A stretch of DNA of 64,000 nt from contig NZ_AP024452.1 of assembly GCF_016865485.1 (NCBI RefSeq), forward strand, positions 4,548,501 through 4,612,500, written 5' to 3'. The notes below the pieces were generated by a model that made no database searches, was not told the origin of the DNA, and saw nothing but the letters and a program-made list of their open reading frames with translations. Positions 26,061 to 33,665 of the stretch are shown in pieces; within the stretch, counting starts at the first letter, position 1, and each line of letters opens with the position of its first letter. This stretch comes from Luteitalea sp. TBR-22. GTDB lineage: Bacteria > Acidobacteriota > Vicinamibacteria > Vicinamibacterales > Vicinamibacteraceae. The position numbers were made by a program, and so were the translations under genes.

Positions 26061-27182
26061 GTATTCGCGTTCGATTCTTGCGCCGAGGCGGCACAGGAGC
26101 TCCCACGGGATGGTGCCGATCGTCGCGGCCACTTCGCGCACGTCGATCCGCTCGTCGCCCTGCCGGCCGAGCAGCACCACCTCGTCGCCCGGCGACACGT
26201 CAAGCCCGGTGACGTCGATCGACATCATGTCCATCGACACGCGCCCGACGATCGGCACCCGGCGGCCGCGGACGAGCACGACGCCGCGGTTGCCGAGCCG
26301 CCAGTCGACGCCGTCGGCATAGCCCGCGGGCACGACGGCCACGGTGCGCGGGCCGTCGGCGCGATGTGACTGCCCGTAGCCGATCCCTTCCCCATCGCGC
26401 ACGCCCTTGACGGCGACGATCCGCGACTGCAACGACAGCACCGGCTCGAGCGGCAGCGTCGTCATGAGCGGCGGCGGGACGATGCCGTAGAGGAGGAGGC
26501 CGGGCCGCACGAAGTCGAGCCAGGTGCGCTCGTCGCGCAGCAGGGCCGCGCTGTTGGCGGCGTGCGCCACCGTCGTGCGCAGCCCGAGGGCAGCCGCGGC
26601 TTCCCTGGCCTCCCAGAAGTGCTGCTGCTGCACGCCGAAGTGCTCGCTCTCGGGCTCGTCGGCGGTCGCGAAATGCGTGTACAGCGCGTCGACGCGCAGC
26701 GCCGGCGCCTGCAGGATGTCGGGCAGCGTGCGGCGGAGATTGTCGTGCCGCAGGCCCAGCCGGTTCATGCCCGTGTCGACCTTCACGTGGCAGCCGAGCA
26801 CCGTGTCGCGGGCAGCGGCCGCCTCGGCAAGGGCGCGGCCGGCCCACGGCGACGAGATGGTCGGGGTGAGACGGTGCGAGAAGATGCCGTCGAGGTCGGA
26901 GATCCCGAGCGCGCCGAACACCAGGATCGGCGCGCCGATGCCCGCATCGCGCAACGCGACGCCCTCGTCGACGTCGGCGCAGGCCAGCATCGCCACGCCC
27001 TCGGCCTCGAGGACGCGGGCCACGTCGGCCGCGCCGTGCCCATAGGCGTTGGCCTTGACCACGCCGATGATGCCGGGCGGACGGCGGCCCGAGGCGAGCG
27101 CGCCCTCCTCGAGCAGCCCGCGGATCGCCCGCACGTTGCCGCGCAGGGCGTCGAGGTCCACCCGCGCCACCGTGTGCCGCAC
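26037..27182 (-). CDS. alr: Alanine racemase
   Basis: PLP enzyme converting L- to D-alanine for peptidoglycan, 381 residues from the GTG at 27182. The cofactor lysine is K43 in VVKANAYGHG; the catalytic tyrosine region GIGYGQSHRA and the PAGYADG motif follow. The GTG start lies one base after the dnaB stop with GGACGAG upstream; an in-frame GTG at 27209 would overlap dnaB. The last six residues (NLKFEI) and the stop are encoded by the AATTTGAA repeat arm, so the natural C-terminus has been altered by that repeat. Confidence 0.93.
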   Translation of the reverse strand: MRHTVARVDLDALRGNVRAIRGLLEEGALASGRRPPGIIGVVKANAYGHGAADVARVLEAEGVAMLACADVDEGVALRDAGIGAPILVFGALGISDLDGIFSHRLTPTISSPWAGRALAEAAAARDTVLGCHVKVDTGMNRLGLRHDNLRRTLPDILQAPALRVDALYTHFATADEPESEHFGVQQQHFWEAREAAAALGLRTTVAHAANSAALLRDERTWLDFVRPGLLLYGIVPPPLMTTLPLEPVLSLQSRIVAVKGVRDGEGIGYGQSHRADGPRTVAVVPAGYADGVDWRLGNRGVVLVRGRRVPIVGRVSMDMMSIDVTGLDVSPGDEVVLLGRQGDERIDVREVAATIGTIPWELLCRLGARIEREYGNLKFEI

Positions 27183-27183
27183 G

Positions 27184-28527
27184 TCAGTACTCGTCCGCGA
27201 CGTCGCCACCGCGCTCGAGGTTCTCGAAGCGCGTGTAGTCGGAGATGAACGCCAGCTTCACGGTGCCCACCGGGCCGTTGCGCTGCTTGGCGATGATGAT
27301 CTCGGCCTCGCCGGTGTCCTCGTCCTCGGGGCCCTTGTAGCGGTCCTCGCGGTAGATGAACATCACGACGTCGGCGTCCTGCTCGAGGGCGCCGGACTCG
27401 CGGAGGTCGGACAGCTGCGGCCGGTGGTCGGCGCGCGCGTCGGGGGCGCGCGAGAGCTGCGACAGGATCAGCACCGGCACGTGCAGTTCCTTGGCCAGGC
27501 CCTTGAGCGAGCGCGAGATGCTGGTGAGTTCCTGCTGCCGGTTCTCGAAGCGGCCCCGCCCCTGCATCAGCTGCACGTAGTCGATGACCAGCATGTCGAG
27601 GCCGTGCTCGGCCTTGAGGCGGCGGGCCTTGGCGCGCATCTCGAGGACGCCGATCGACGCCGTGTCGTCGATGAAGATCTTGGCCATCGACAGCTTCTCG
27701 GCGGCCTGCGCGATCGCCGGCAGGTCGCGCTCGAGGAGCATGCCCTGACGCAGGCGCTGCGAGTCGACGCGCGCCTCGGAGGTGAGCATGCGCATGAACA
27801 GCTGCTCGGCCGACATCTCGAGGCTGAACACGCCGACGACCTTGCCGTGCTCGAGGGCGGCGTTCTGCGCCATGTTGATCACGAAGGACGTCTTGCCCAT
27901 CGACGGGCGCGCCGCGATGATCACCAGGTCGGTCGGCTGCATGCCCGACGTCTTGCGATCGAGGTCGTAGAAGCCGGTCGGCACGCCGGTGACCAGGCTC
28001 TTGAACTGCTGCAGCTTCTCGACGGTGTCCAGCGCCGTGTCCACCAGGTCGGCCAGGGGGCGGAACCCGGTGCCGATGCGGGCGTCGGCGATGCTGAAGA
28101 TGCTGCGCTCGGCGTCGTCGAGGATCTCGCTCGCATCGCGGTCGGCGTCGTAGGCCTCGGCGGCGATCTTGCCCGCCTCGTTGATGAGGCGACGCAGCGT
28201 CGACTTCTCCTTGACGATCTGCGCGTAGTACTCGACGTTGGTCGTGCGCGGGACGCCGTCGACCAGGCGGGAGATGTAGGCGGGGCCGCCCACCTTCTCG
28301 AGTTCGTCCTTGCGATCGAGCGACTCGGAGAGCGTGACGAGGTCGATCGCCGCGCCCTTCTCGCTCAACTGGATCATGTGCTCGAGCAGGACCTGGTGCG
28401 CCTCCCGGTAGAAGTCGTCGGGCTGCAGCACCTCCACCGCCGCGTTGATTGCGTCGTTGCGGAGGAGGATGGCGCCGAGCACGGAGCGCTCCGCGTCCAG
28501 GTTGTGGGGCAGCGTACGGTCGTTCAT
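27184..28527 (-). CDS. dnaB: Replicative DNA helicase DnaB
   Basis: Hexameric 5'-3' helicase of the replication fork, 447 residues. The N-terminal domain begins PHNLDAERSVLGAILL. The RecA-like domain has Walker A ARPSMGKT at 206-213, LVIDYVQLM as Walker B, and LSQLSRAPDARADHRPQLSDLRESGALEQDAD near the end. The ATG at 28527 fits family N-termini. It follows the rplI terminator and directly precedes alr. The rpsF-rpsR-rplI-dnaB order is conserved in many bacteria. Confidence 0.96.
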   Translation of the reverse strand: MNDRTLPHNLDAERSVLGAILLRNDAINAAVEVLQPDDFYREAHQVLLEHMIQLSEKGAAIDLVTLSESLDRKDELEKVGGPAYISRLVDGVPRTTNVEYYAQIVKEKSTLRRLINEAGKIAAEAYDADRDASEILDDAERSIFSIADARIGTGFRPLADLVDTALDTVEKLQQFKSLVTGVPTGFYDLDRKTSGMQPTDLVIIAARPSMGKTSFVINMAQNAALEHGKVVGVFSLEMSAEQLFMRMLTSEARVDSQRLRQGMLLERDLPAIAQAAEKLSMAKIFIDDTASIGVLEMRAKARRLKAEHGLDMLVIDYVQLMQGRGRFENRQQELTSISRSLKGLAKELHVPVLILSQLSRAPDARADHRPQLSDLRESGALEQDADVVMFIYREDRYKGPEDEDTGEAEIIIAKQRNGPVGTVKLAFISDYTRFENLERGGDVADEY

Positions 28528-28561
28528 GGGGTCCCGGCGGGCGGGGAGACAGAGTGTAGCG

Positions 28562-28601
28562 ACAAACGAAAAGCCCGTCACCGTTGACGGGTGACGGGCT
28601 T
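28562..28601 (-). terminator. Rho-independent terminator after rplI
   Basis: On the minus strand AAGCCCGTCACC and GGTGACGGGCTT form a perfect 12-bp stem with a 7-base loop, followed by TTCGTTTGT. It lies 57 bases after the rplI stop and upstream of dnaB, so it separates the rpsF-rpsR-rplI unit from dnaB-alr. It is the clearest intrinsic terminator in the window. Confidence 0.88.
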
Positions 28602-28658
28602 CGTGTTCCCGGGCGGCGTGCCGGGCGCGGTCGGGAGACCGCGCCGTGCCCATGTGCC

Positions 28659-29132
28659 TCAGGCCTGGGCGGGCGCCTCGCCGCCGCCCTCGGCGGCGAC
28701 ATGCACCTTCACCTGCGCGGTGACCTCGCGGTGCAGGCGCACCGGCACCGCGTACTCGCCGACCGCCTTGATGGCCTCGGGGAGCTGGATCTTGCGACGA
28801 TCCACCTCGAAGCCCTGCTTGGCGAGCGCCTCGGCGATGTCGGCCGAGGTGACCGAGCCGAACAGCTGCTGGTTCTCGCCGGCACGACGGGTGAGCGTGA
28901 CCTCGGTCTGCGCGAAGCGCGTCGCGAGGGCCTGGGCCACCGCGCGCTCCTCGGCCGCCCGGGCCGCCGCCACCTTCTTCTCGTGCTCGATCTGCTTCTT
29001 GTTGCCTGCCGTGACCGCCAGGGCGAGCTTGCGCGGCAACAGGTAGTTGCGCGCGTAGCCCGGGGCCACCTTCACCACGTCGCCACGCTCACCGAGGTGC
29101 TCGACGTGCTCCTTCAGGATCACTTCGATCAT
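28659..29132 (-). CDS. rplI: 50S ribosomal protein L9
   Basis: 157 residues. The N-terminal rRNA-binding domain begins MIEVILKEHVEHLGERGDVVKVAPGYARNYLLP in the usual form, with the glycine-rich turn GERGDVV. A long central helix (KKQIEHEKKVAAARAAEERAVA region) connects to the C-terminal domain with QLFGSVTSADIAEAL. The C-terminus carries a short alanine-rich extension. It follows rpsR by 11 bases. Confidence 0.96.
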   Translation of the reverse strand: MIEVILKEHVEHLGERGDVVKVAPGYARNYLLPRKLALAVTAGNKKQIEHEKKVAAARAAEERAVAQALATRFAQTEVTLTRRAGENQQLFGSVTSADIAEALAKQGFEVDRRKIQLPEAIKAVGEYAVPVRLHREVTAQVKVHVAAEGGGEAPAQA

Positions 29133-29143
29133 CGTCTCGCTCC

Positions 29144-29464
29144 TCAGTCCGTCGCGTAGGGGAGCAGCGCCAGGAAGCGCGCCCGCTTGATGGCGACCTG
29201 CAGCTTGCGCTGGTACTTGGCGCTGGTGCCGGTCAGGCGGCGCGGCTGGATCTTGCCGCGCTCGGGAACGAACTGGGAGAGCAGACGCACGTCCTTGTAG
29301 TCGACGTAGTCGATCTTCTCCGTGCGGAACTTGCAGACGCGCTTGCGGCGGAACCCGCCGCGGCGCCCGCCGCCCCCGCCACCACTGCGCTCGCCGCGCG
29401 GTCCGCCACTGCGGCCGCCACGGCCGCCACGATCATCGCCCTGCATCGGGTTGTCGGTGCTCAT
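29144..29464 (-). CDS. rpsR: 30S ribosomal protein S18 with a glycine/arginine-rich N-terminal extension
   Basis: 106 residues, compared with about 75 in most bacteria. The conserved core starts at [19 protein letters not shown] and includes the [15 protein letters not shown] loop and [13 protein letters not shown]. The first 40 residues are an extension rich in RGG and GGG runs, resembling RGG-type RNA-binding tails. The ATG at 29464 directly abuts the rpsF stop. An internal ATG seven codons in would still leave most of the extension. Confidence 0.95.
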   Translation of the reverse strand: MSTDNPMQGDDRGGRGGRSGGPRGERSGGGGGGRRGGFRRKRVCKFRTEKIDYVDYKDVRLLSQFVPERGKIQPRRLTGTSAKYQRKLQVAIKRARFLALLPYATD

Positions 29465-29908
29465 CTAGACCTCCGCGTCGTCCTGGTTCTCGAGTGCCGC
29501 CTGCTTGGCCATCAGTTCCTCGGGCGTGGGCTCCGGGGGGAGTCCGCGCGCCACGCGGCGCCGACGGGTCTCGTCGTCGCGGCGCGCCTTGGCGCGGGCG
29601 GCCTTCTGGAGCTCCTCGTCGACGCGGACGATGAGGTGGCGGATGATCGTGTCGTTGACCTTCAGGCGACGATCGAGTTCCTTGACGGACTCGCCCGCGG
29701 CGCTGAAGAGGAGGACGACGTAGTGCCCTTCCTTGTGGCGCCCGATCTGGTAGGCCAGGCGCCGGCGGCCCCACACGTCCGCCTTGTCGATGGTGCCGTT
29801 CGCCTTGGTGACGATGCCCTCGATCAAGGTCTGCAGCTCGGTGAGCTGGTCCTCGGTCGCTTCGGGCGAGGCGATGTAAACGAGTTCGTACTGCTTCTGT
29901 GCTGCCAT
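29465..29908 (-). CDS. rpsF: 30S ribosomal protein S6
   Basis: 147 residues, binding partner of S18 on the small-subunit platform. The core ferredoxin-like fold is visible: QYELVYIASPEATEDQL, VWGRRRLAYQI and GHYVVLLFSA. A charged C-terminal tail of about 45 residues (ARAKARRDDETRRRRVARG onward) extends beyond the usual 95-100 residues. The ATG at 29908 has AAGGAGG eight bases upstream. The frame is open upstream but lacks support. Confidence 0.95.
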   Translation of the reverse strand: MAAQKQYELVYIASPEATEDQLTELQTLIEGIVTKANGTIDKADVWGRRRLAYQIGRHKEGHYVVLLFSAAGESVKELDRRLKVNDTIIRHLIVRVDEELQKAARAKARRDDETRRRRVARGLPPEPTPEELMAKQAALENQDDAEV

Positions 29909-29991
29909 TCGGCCTCCTTCTGGCCTGAACGGTCCGCCGTAGCCCGCTCGCGCAGCGAGCGCGGTGGGCGAAGGTGGACAAGGAGGACACG

Positions 29992-30558
29992 TCACACCTG
30001 CGGTGACGCGTTGAAGACCTGCATGGTCTTCTCGATGCCATCGCGTGCGAAGCACTCGACGGCGTCGGCGGCCCTCACGACCGCCTCGTCGATGGCCGGA
30101 CGGATGTCCGGCGGAATCATCGACAGGACGTGATCGGCCAGGTCACGCCGCGGATCCCCGCGGCCCACCCCGATGCGGAGCCGAGCGAACTGCTCCGTGC
30201 CGAGCACGCCGATGATCGACTTGAGGCCGTTGTGGCCCCCGGCCGATCCCGACGGCCTCGCCCGCAGCTGTCCTGCCGGCAAGGCCACCTCGTCGACGAC
30301 CACGATCAGGTCCTCGACGGGAATCTTGAAGAACCGCAGCAGGTCGCCGACGGCGCCCCCACTGCGATTCATGAACGTCAGTGGCTTGACGAGCAACAGG
30401 CCCGCCCCCCGCACCCGCGCCATCAGCGCGTCGGCCGGGGCGCTCTCGAACGCCACCCCGTGCCGCGCCGCCAGCGCGTCCACCGTCATGAAGCCGACGT
30501 TGTGCAGGGTGTCCCGGTACTTCGGACCGGGATTGCCGAGGCCAACGACCAGCTTCAC
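29992..30558 (-). CDS. pth: Peptidyl-tRNA hydrolase
   Basis: 188 residues from a GTG start. Frees tRNA from peptidyl-tRNA dropped by the ribosome. Signatures are VGLGNPGPKYRDTLHNVGF (catalytic histidine in LHN), FMNRSGGAV, VVVDEVALPAGQ (catalytic aspartate) and GGHNGLKSI. It sits between rplY and rpsF in the common prs-rplY-pth-rpsF order, separated from rplY by an AATT-type repeat element. Confidence 0.95.
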   Translation of the reverse strand: MKLVVGLGNPGPKYRDTLHNVGFMTVDALAARHGVAFESAPADALMARVRGAGLLLVKPLTFMNRSGGAVGDLLRFFKIPVEDLIVVVDEVALPAGQLRARPSGSAGGHNGLKSIIGVLGTEQFARLRIGVGRGDPRRDLADHVLSMIPPDIRPAIDEAVVRAADAVECFARDGIEKTMQVFNASPQV

Positions 30559-30570
30559 GAGCGCATCCCG

Positions 30571-30669
30571 AAAATTCCAGAAGTTCAGAATGTCAAAATC
30601 TCAACACCAACGACGCGCTTCGCAGCGCACTGGAGGTGGTGCAATTCTGCAATCCTCAATTCTGCAATT
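30571..30669. repeat. AATT-type facing-arm element between rplY and pth
   Basis: A left arm of CAGAAGTTCAGAATGTCA type (30571-30603) faces a right arm of TGCAATTCTGCAATCC and TCAATTCTGCAATTG (30640-30669), with about 36 GC-rich bases between. Read in complement, the right arm is CAGAATTG repeated, so the arms are imperfect inverted repeats. It fills almost the whole 113-bp gap. Confidence 0.7.
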
Positions 30670-30671
30670 GC

Positions 30672-31304
30672 CTACTTGTCCTTGTCCGTCTTGCCCTTCT
30701 TGGCGACCTCGGGTTCGGCAGTCGCCGCGCCCGCGGCCTCGTCGCTGCCGACGCGAGCGCCGACCACGTGGACGATCATCATGTCGGCCGAGCTGACCGG
30801 CGTCCACTTCTGGCCAGCCGCCACGTCCTTCACGTGCACGCCGTCGCCGATCATCATGCCGGTCACGTCGATGTCGATGTGCTCGGGGATCTCGGTCGGC
30901 AGGCTCTCGACCTCGATCTCGCGGTGCACGAAGTCGAGCACGCCGCCCTGCACCTTCACGCCCTTCGGCTCGCCGTGCAGGCGGACCGCCACCTTCACCT
31001 GGACCTTCTTCTCCAGGTTGACGCGGTAGAAGTCGGCGTGGAGCAGCTGGTGGGTGACCGGCTGCAGCAGGAAGTCCTTCACGATGACCTTGGTCGTCGT
31101 GCCGTCGACCTTGAGGTCGATCAGGGTGTTGAGGCCGGCCTCCGAGTGCAGGAGCCGCGACAGCTCCTTGGGGCTCACGGCGACGGCCTGCGCGGGCTGG
31201 CTGCCACCGTAGACGACGGCGGGAATCTGGCCCTTCACACGGAGGCGGCGGGCTTCGTTCTTGCCGCGCGACTCGCGCACGACGGCTTCGAGGGTCGTAT
31301 CCAT
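30672..31304 (-). CDS. rplY: 50S ribosomal protein L25/general stress protein Ctc
   Basis: 210 residues, the long TL5/CTC form that binds 5S rRNA. The N-terminal L25 domain contains ESRGKNEARRLRVKGQIPAVVYGG and the RVNLEKKVQVKVAVRLHGEPKGVK region. The C-terminal beta domain ends with a lysine-rich tail (VAKKGKTDKDK). The ATG at 31304 gives the standard MDTTLEAVVRES start. It is downstream of prs, as in many genomes. Confidence 0.94.
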   Translation of the reverse strand: MDTTLEAVVRESRGKNEARRLRVKGQIPAVVYGGSQPAQAVAVSPKELSRLLHSEAGLNTLIDLKVDGTTTKVIVKDFLLQPVTHQLLHADFYRVNLEKKVQVKVAVRLHGEPKGVKVQGGVLDFVHREIEVESLPTEIPEHIDIDVTGMMIGDGVHVKDVAAGQKWTPVSSADMMIVHVVGARVGSDEAAGAATAEPEVAKKGKTDKDK

Positions 31305-31385
31305 TTCTGTCTCCTACTCTCGATCGGTCCGCTTGCGCCCGCGGCGCGGGCTTCGGCGGGACGGACCTACCATTGGTGAACCACT

Positions 31386-31490
31386 CAATTTCAGAATTTC
31401 AGAATTTCAGAAAGTTCGGAATTTCATGCACAGGGTCTCGGCTCGACGGGCCGACGTGGTCCTGCAATTCTGAACGTCTGCAATTCTGCA
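31386..31490. repeat. AATTTCAG/TGCAATTCTG facing-arm element between prs and rplY
   Basis: Three exact AATTTCAG units and degenerate ones occupy 31387-31425. TGCAATTCTG occurs twice at 31463-31490 in the opposite sense. About 35 GC-rich bases lie between. It has the same build as the elements at 21264 and 30571, and occupies most of the 202-bp gap. Confidence 0.75.
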
Positions 31491-31506
31491 CTTACTGAAG
31501 TTCCCT

Positions 31507-32454
31507 TCACACGAACAACGACGAGACCGAGGTCTCCTCGTGGATGCTGCGGATGGCCTGGCCCAGCAGCCGGGCCACCGTCAGGCACTCGATCTTGCTC
31601 GAGGAGGCGCAGGCCTCGCTCTGCGGGATCGTGTTGGTGACCACCAGCTTCTCGATCGGCGACTGCTCGATCCGCTCGATGGCCGGCCCCGACAGCACGC
31701 CGTGCACCGCACAGGCGATGATGCGCTCGGCGCCGTTGGCCTTGAGCGCCTGCGCCGCCTTCACGATCGTGCCCGCCGTGTCGATGATGTCGTCCTGCAG
31801 CACGCACGTGCGGCCGCGGACGTCGCCAATCACGTTCATCACCTCGGCGGCCCCCGTCTCCGAGCTGCGCCGCTTGTCGATGATCGCCAGGTCGGCGCCG
31901 ACGCGCTTGGCGTAGGCCCGCGCCCGCTCCGCGCCGCCGGCGTCGGGCGAGACCACCGTCACGTTCGGGAACTTCTGCCGCGCCAGGTAGTCGATGATCA
32001 CCGGCGCCGCGAAGAGGTGGTCGACCGGGATGTCGAAGAACCCCTGAATCTGGGCCTTGTGCAGGTCCATCGTCAGGATGCGATTGGCCCCGGCGGCGCT
32101 GAGCAGGTTGGCCACCAGCTTGGCCGAGATCGGCACGCGGGGCTTGTCCTTGCGGTCCTGCCGCGCGTAGCCGTAGTACGGAATCACCGCCGTGATGCGC
32201 GAGGCCGACGATCGCCGGAACGCGTCGATCATGACGCACAGTTCCATGATGTTGGCGTCGACCGGCCGCGACGTCGGCTGCACGATGAAGACGTCGGTGC
32301 CCCGGATGTTCTCGTCGATCTGGAACGAGACCTCGGTGTCGGGGAACCGCTGCAGGCGAGCCTGCCCCGGCGCCACGCACAGGAACTCGGCAATCTCCTG
32401 CGCGAGTTGTGGGTGGGCACTGCCCGAGAACACCTTCAAGTTCGATCGCGCCAT
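31507..32454 (-). CDS. prs: Ribose-phosphate pyrophosphokinase
   Basis: 315 residues, normal length. Makes PRPP from ribose 5-phosphate and ATP for nucleotide, histidine and tryptophan synthesis. Motifs are KVFSGSAHPQLAQEIA, PYYGYARQDRKDKPRVPISAKL, DLHKAQIQGFFDIPVDHL and the PRPP loop DIIDTAGTI. The ATG at 32454 fits family starts; the open frame continues 22 codons into the tRNA-Gln flank. It follows tRNA-Gln and ispE in the common ispE-prs order. Confidence 0.96.
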   Translation of the reverse strand: MARSNLKVFSGSAHPQLAQEIAEFLCVAPGQARLQRFPDTEVSFQIDENIRGTDVFIVQPTSRPVDANIMELCVMIDAFRRSSASRITAVIPYYGYARQDRKDKPRVPISAKLVANLLSAAGANRILTMDLHKAQIQGFFDIPVDHLFAAPVIIDYLARQKFPNVTVVSPDAGGAERARAYAKRVGADLAIIDKRRSSETGAAEVMNVIGDVRGRTCVLQDDIIDTAGTIVKAAQALKANGAERIIACAVHGVLSGPAIERIEQSPIEKLVVTNTIPQSEACASSSKIECLTVARLLGQAIRSIHEETSVSSLFV

Positions 32455-32505
32455 CGCCGTCCGTCGAAGTCCCTGCTGCCGATCACTGCCGCGCCCGCGC
32501 CTGCC

Positions 32506-32562
32506 CTTCCGGCCGGCCAACTCCCCACTCGGGAACTGGCTGGGGCGGAAGGATTCGAACCT
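32506..32562 (-). pseudogene. Duplicated 3' end of tRNA-Gln
   Basis: A 57-bp segment at 32506-32562 repeats 32601-32657 with three mismatches, at an exact offset of 95 bases. It contains the tRNA-Gln CCA, acceptor 3' strand and most of the T arm, plus 31 bases of downstream flank. The anticodon and D arms are missing, so it is a tRNA fragment and not a gene. It lies just upstream of the prs start. Confidence 0.75.
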
Positions 32563-32631
32563 GCGCCGACGCGACAGGCGTCGGTGCGTGACCCAGAAAC
32601 CTTCCGGCCGGCCAGTTCCCCGCTCGGGAAC

Positions 32632-32706
32632 TGGCTGGGGCGGAAGGATTCGAACCTTCGAATGCGGGATTCAAAGTCCCGTGCCTTACCGCTTGGCGAC
32701 GCCCCA
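32632..32706 (-). tRNA. tRNA-Gln (TTG)
   Basis: 75 bases with an encoded CCA. Acceptor stem TGGGGCG/CGCCCCA, anticodon loop CTTTGAA (anticodon TTG), T loop TTCGAAT. It lies between ispE and prs on the same strand. A truncated second copy of its 3' end follows 95 bases downstream. Confidence 0.96.
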
Positions 32707-32812
32707 GTGTCGGCCAAAGACGCGCCGGGCATTCCCGGCGACGTGCCTGCCGGGGTGCGCAAACCGATAGCCTACACGAACAAGGGCAGAAAGGGCAAAA
32801 GGGCGACGCGCC

Positions 32813-33664
32813 TCACGCGAGCGGCACGCAGCGCGTCGCCTCCTCATACGCGGCGCGCGAGAGCAGGTGCGTGCGCCAGATTCGGGTGCCCTCGGGCCAG
32901 CCCACCTCGAGGGCCGCCAGGTCGACGTCGGGGCTGAACACCCCGAAACAGGCCGAGCCGCTGCCCGACATGGCGGCCAGTCTGGCGCCGCCGGCGCCGA
33001 GCCGGGCCACGATGGCCTCGATCTCGGGGTGACGGGCGGCCACCGGGCGTTGCAGGTCGTTGGTGAACGCGCCGGCCCCACCCGCGTCGGGCACCGCCGG
33101 CGCCTCGTCGTACCACCGATACGCGTCCCGGGTGGAGACGCCGAAGGGCGGACGCACCAGCAGCACCTGCCCTGGCGGGTGATCGGGCAGCGGCGTCAGC
33201 GCGTCGCCGATGCCTTCCCCGCGCATGGTGCCGCCCCAGGCGAAGAACGCCACGTCGGCGCCGAGCGGACGCACCACCTCGGCCACCTGGTCGCGAGTGA
33301 CCACCCGACCTGCTGCGGCGGCGACCAACCGGGCGGCCGCCACCGCGTCGGCACTGCCGCCGCCGAGGCCGGCTTCTGCCGGGACGTGCTTCTCCAGCCG
33401 CAACTGGTACCCCTCGAGCGGGACGTCGAGGGCCGCGGCCATGGCCTCGGCGCCGCGCCAGGCGAGGTTGCGACGATCGAGCGGCACGCCCGGGGTGTCG
33501 CACTCGAGCCCGAAGTCACCCGGCCGCCGACGCAGGATCACGCGGTCGGCCAGGGCCACGGCCTGCAGCACGGTCGACAGCAGGTGATAGCCGTCGCCTC
33601 GCAGACCGCGCATCCGCAGGTCGAGGTTGACCTTGGCTGGCGCCAGGGTCGCCCAGCCCGCCAC
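32813..33664 (-). CDS. ispE: 4-diphosphocytidyl-2-C-methyl-D-erythritol kinase
   Basis: GHMP kinase of the MEP isoprenoid pathway, 283 residues. PAKVNLDLRMRGLRGDGYHLL carries the catalytic lysine (K11), and GLGGGSADA at 99-107 is the ATP loop. The closing SGSGSACFGVF is the third GHMP motif. The GTG start at 33664 lies one base after the stop of the lipoprotein gene; another GTG at 33685 would overlap it. It works between the two activities of ispDF at 17968. Confidence 0.94.
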   Translation of the reverse strand: MAGWATLAPAKVNLDLRMRGLRGDGYHLLSTVLQAVALADRVILRRRPGDFGLECDTPGVPLDRRNLAWRGAEAMAAALDVPLEGYQLRLEKHVPAEAGLGGGSADAVAAARLVAAAAGRVVTRDQVAEVVRPLGADVAFFAWGGTMRGEGIGDALTPLPDHPPGQVLLVRPPFGVSTRDAYRWYDEAPAVPDAGGAGAFTNDLQRPVAARHPEIEAIVARLGAGGARLAAMSGSGSACFGVFSPDVDLAALEVGWPEGTRIWRTHLLSRAAYEEATRCVPLA

Positions 33665-33665
33665 G

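Noticed and set aside
32537-32600. A second complete tRNA gene
   Set aside because: Only the acceptor 3' strand and part of the T arm are present; no anticodon or D arm can be folded.
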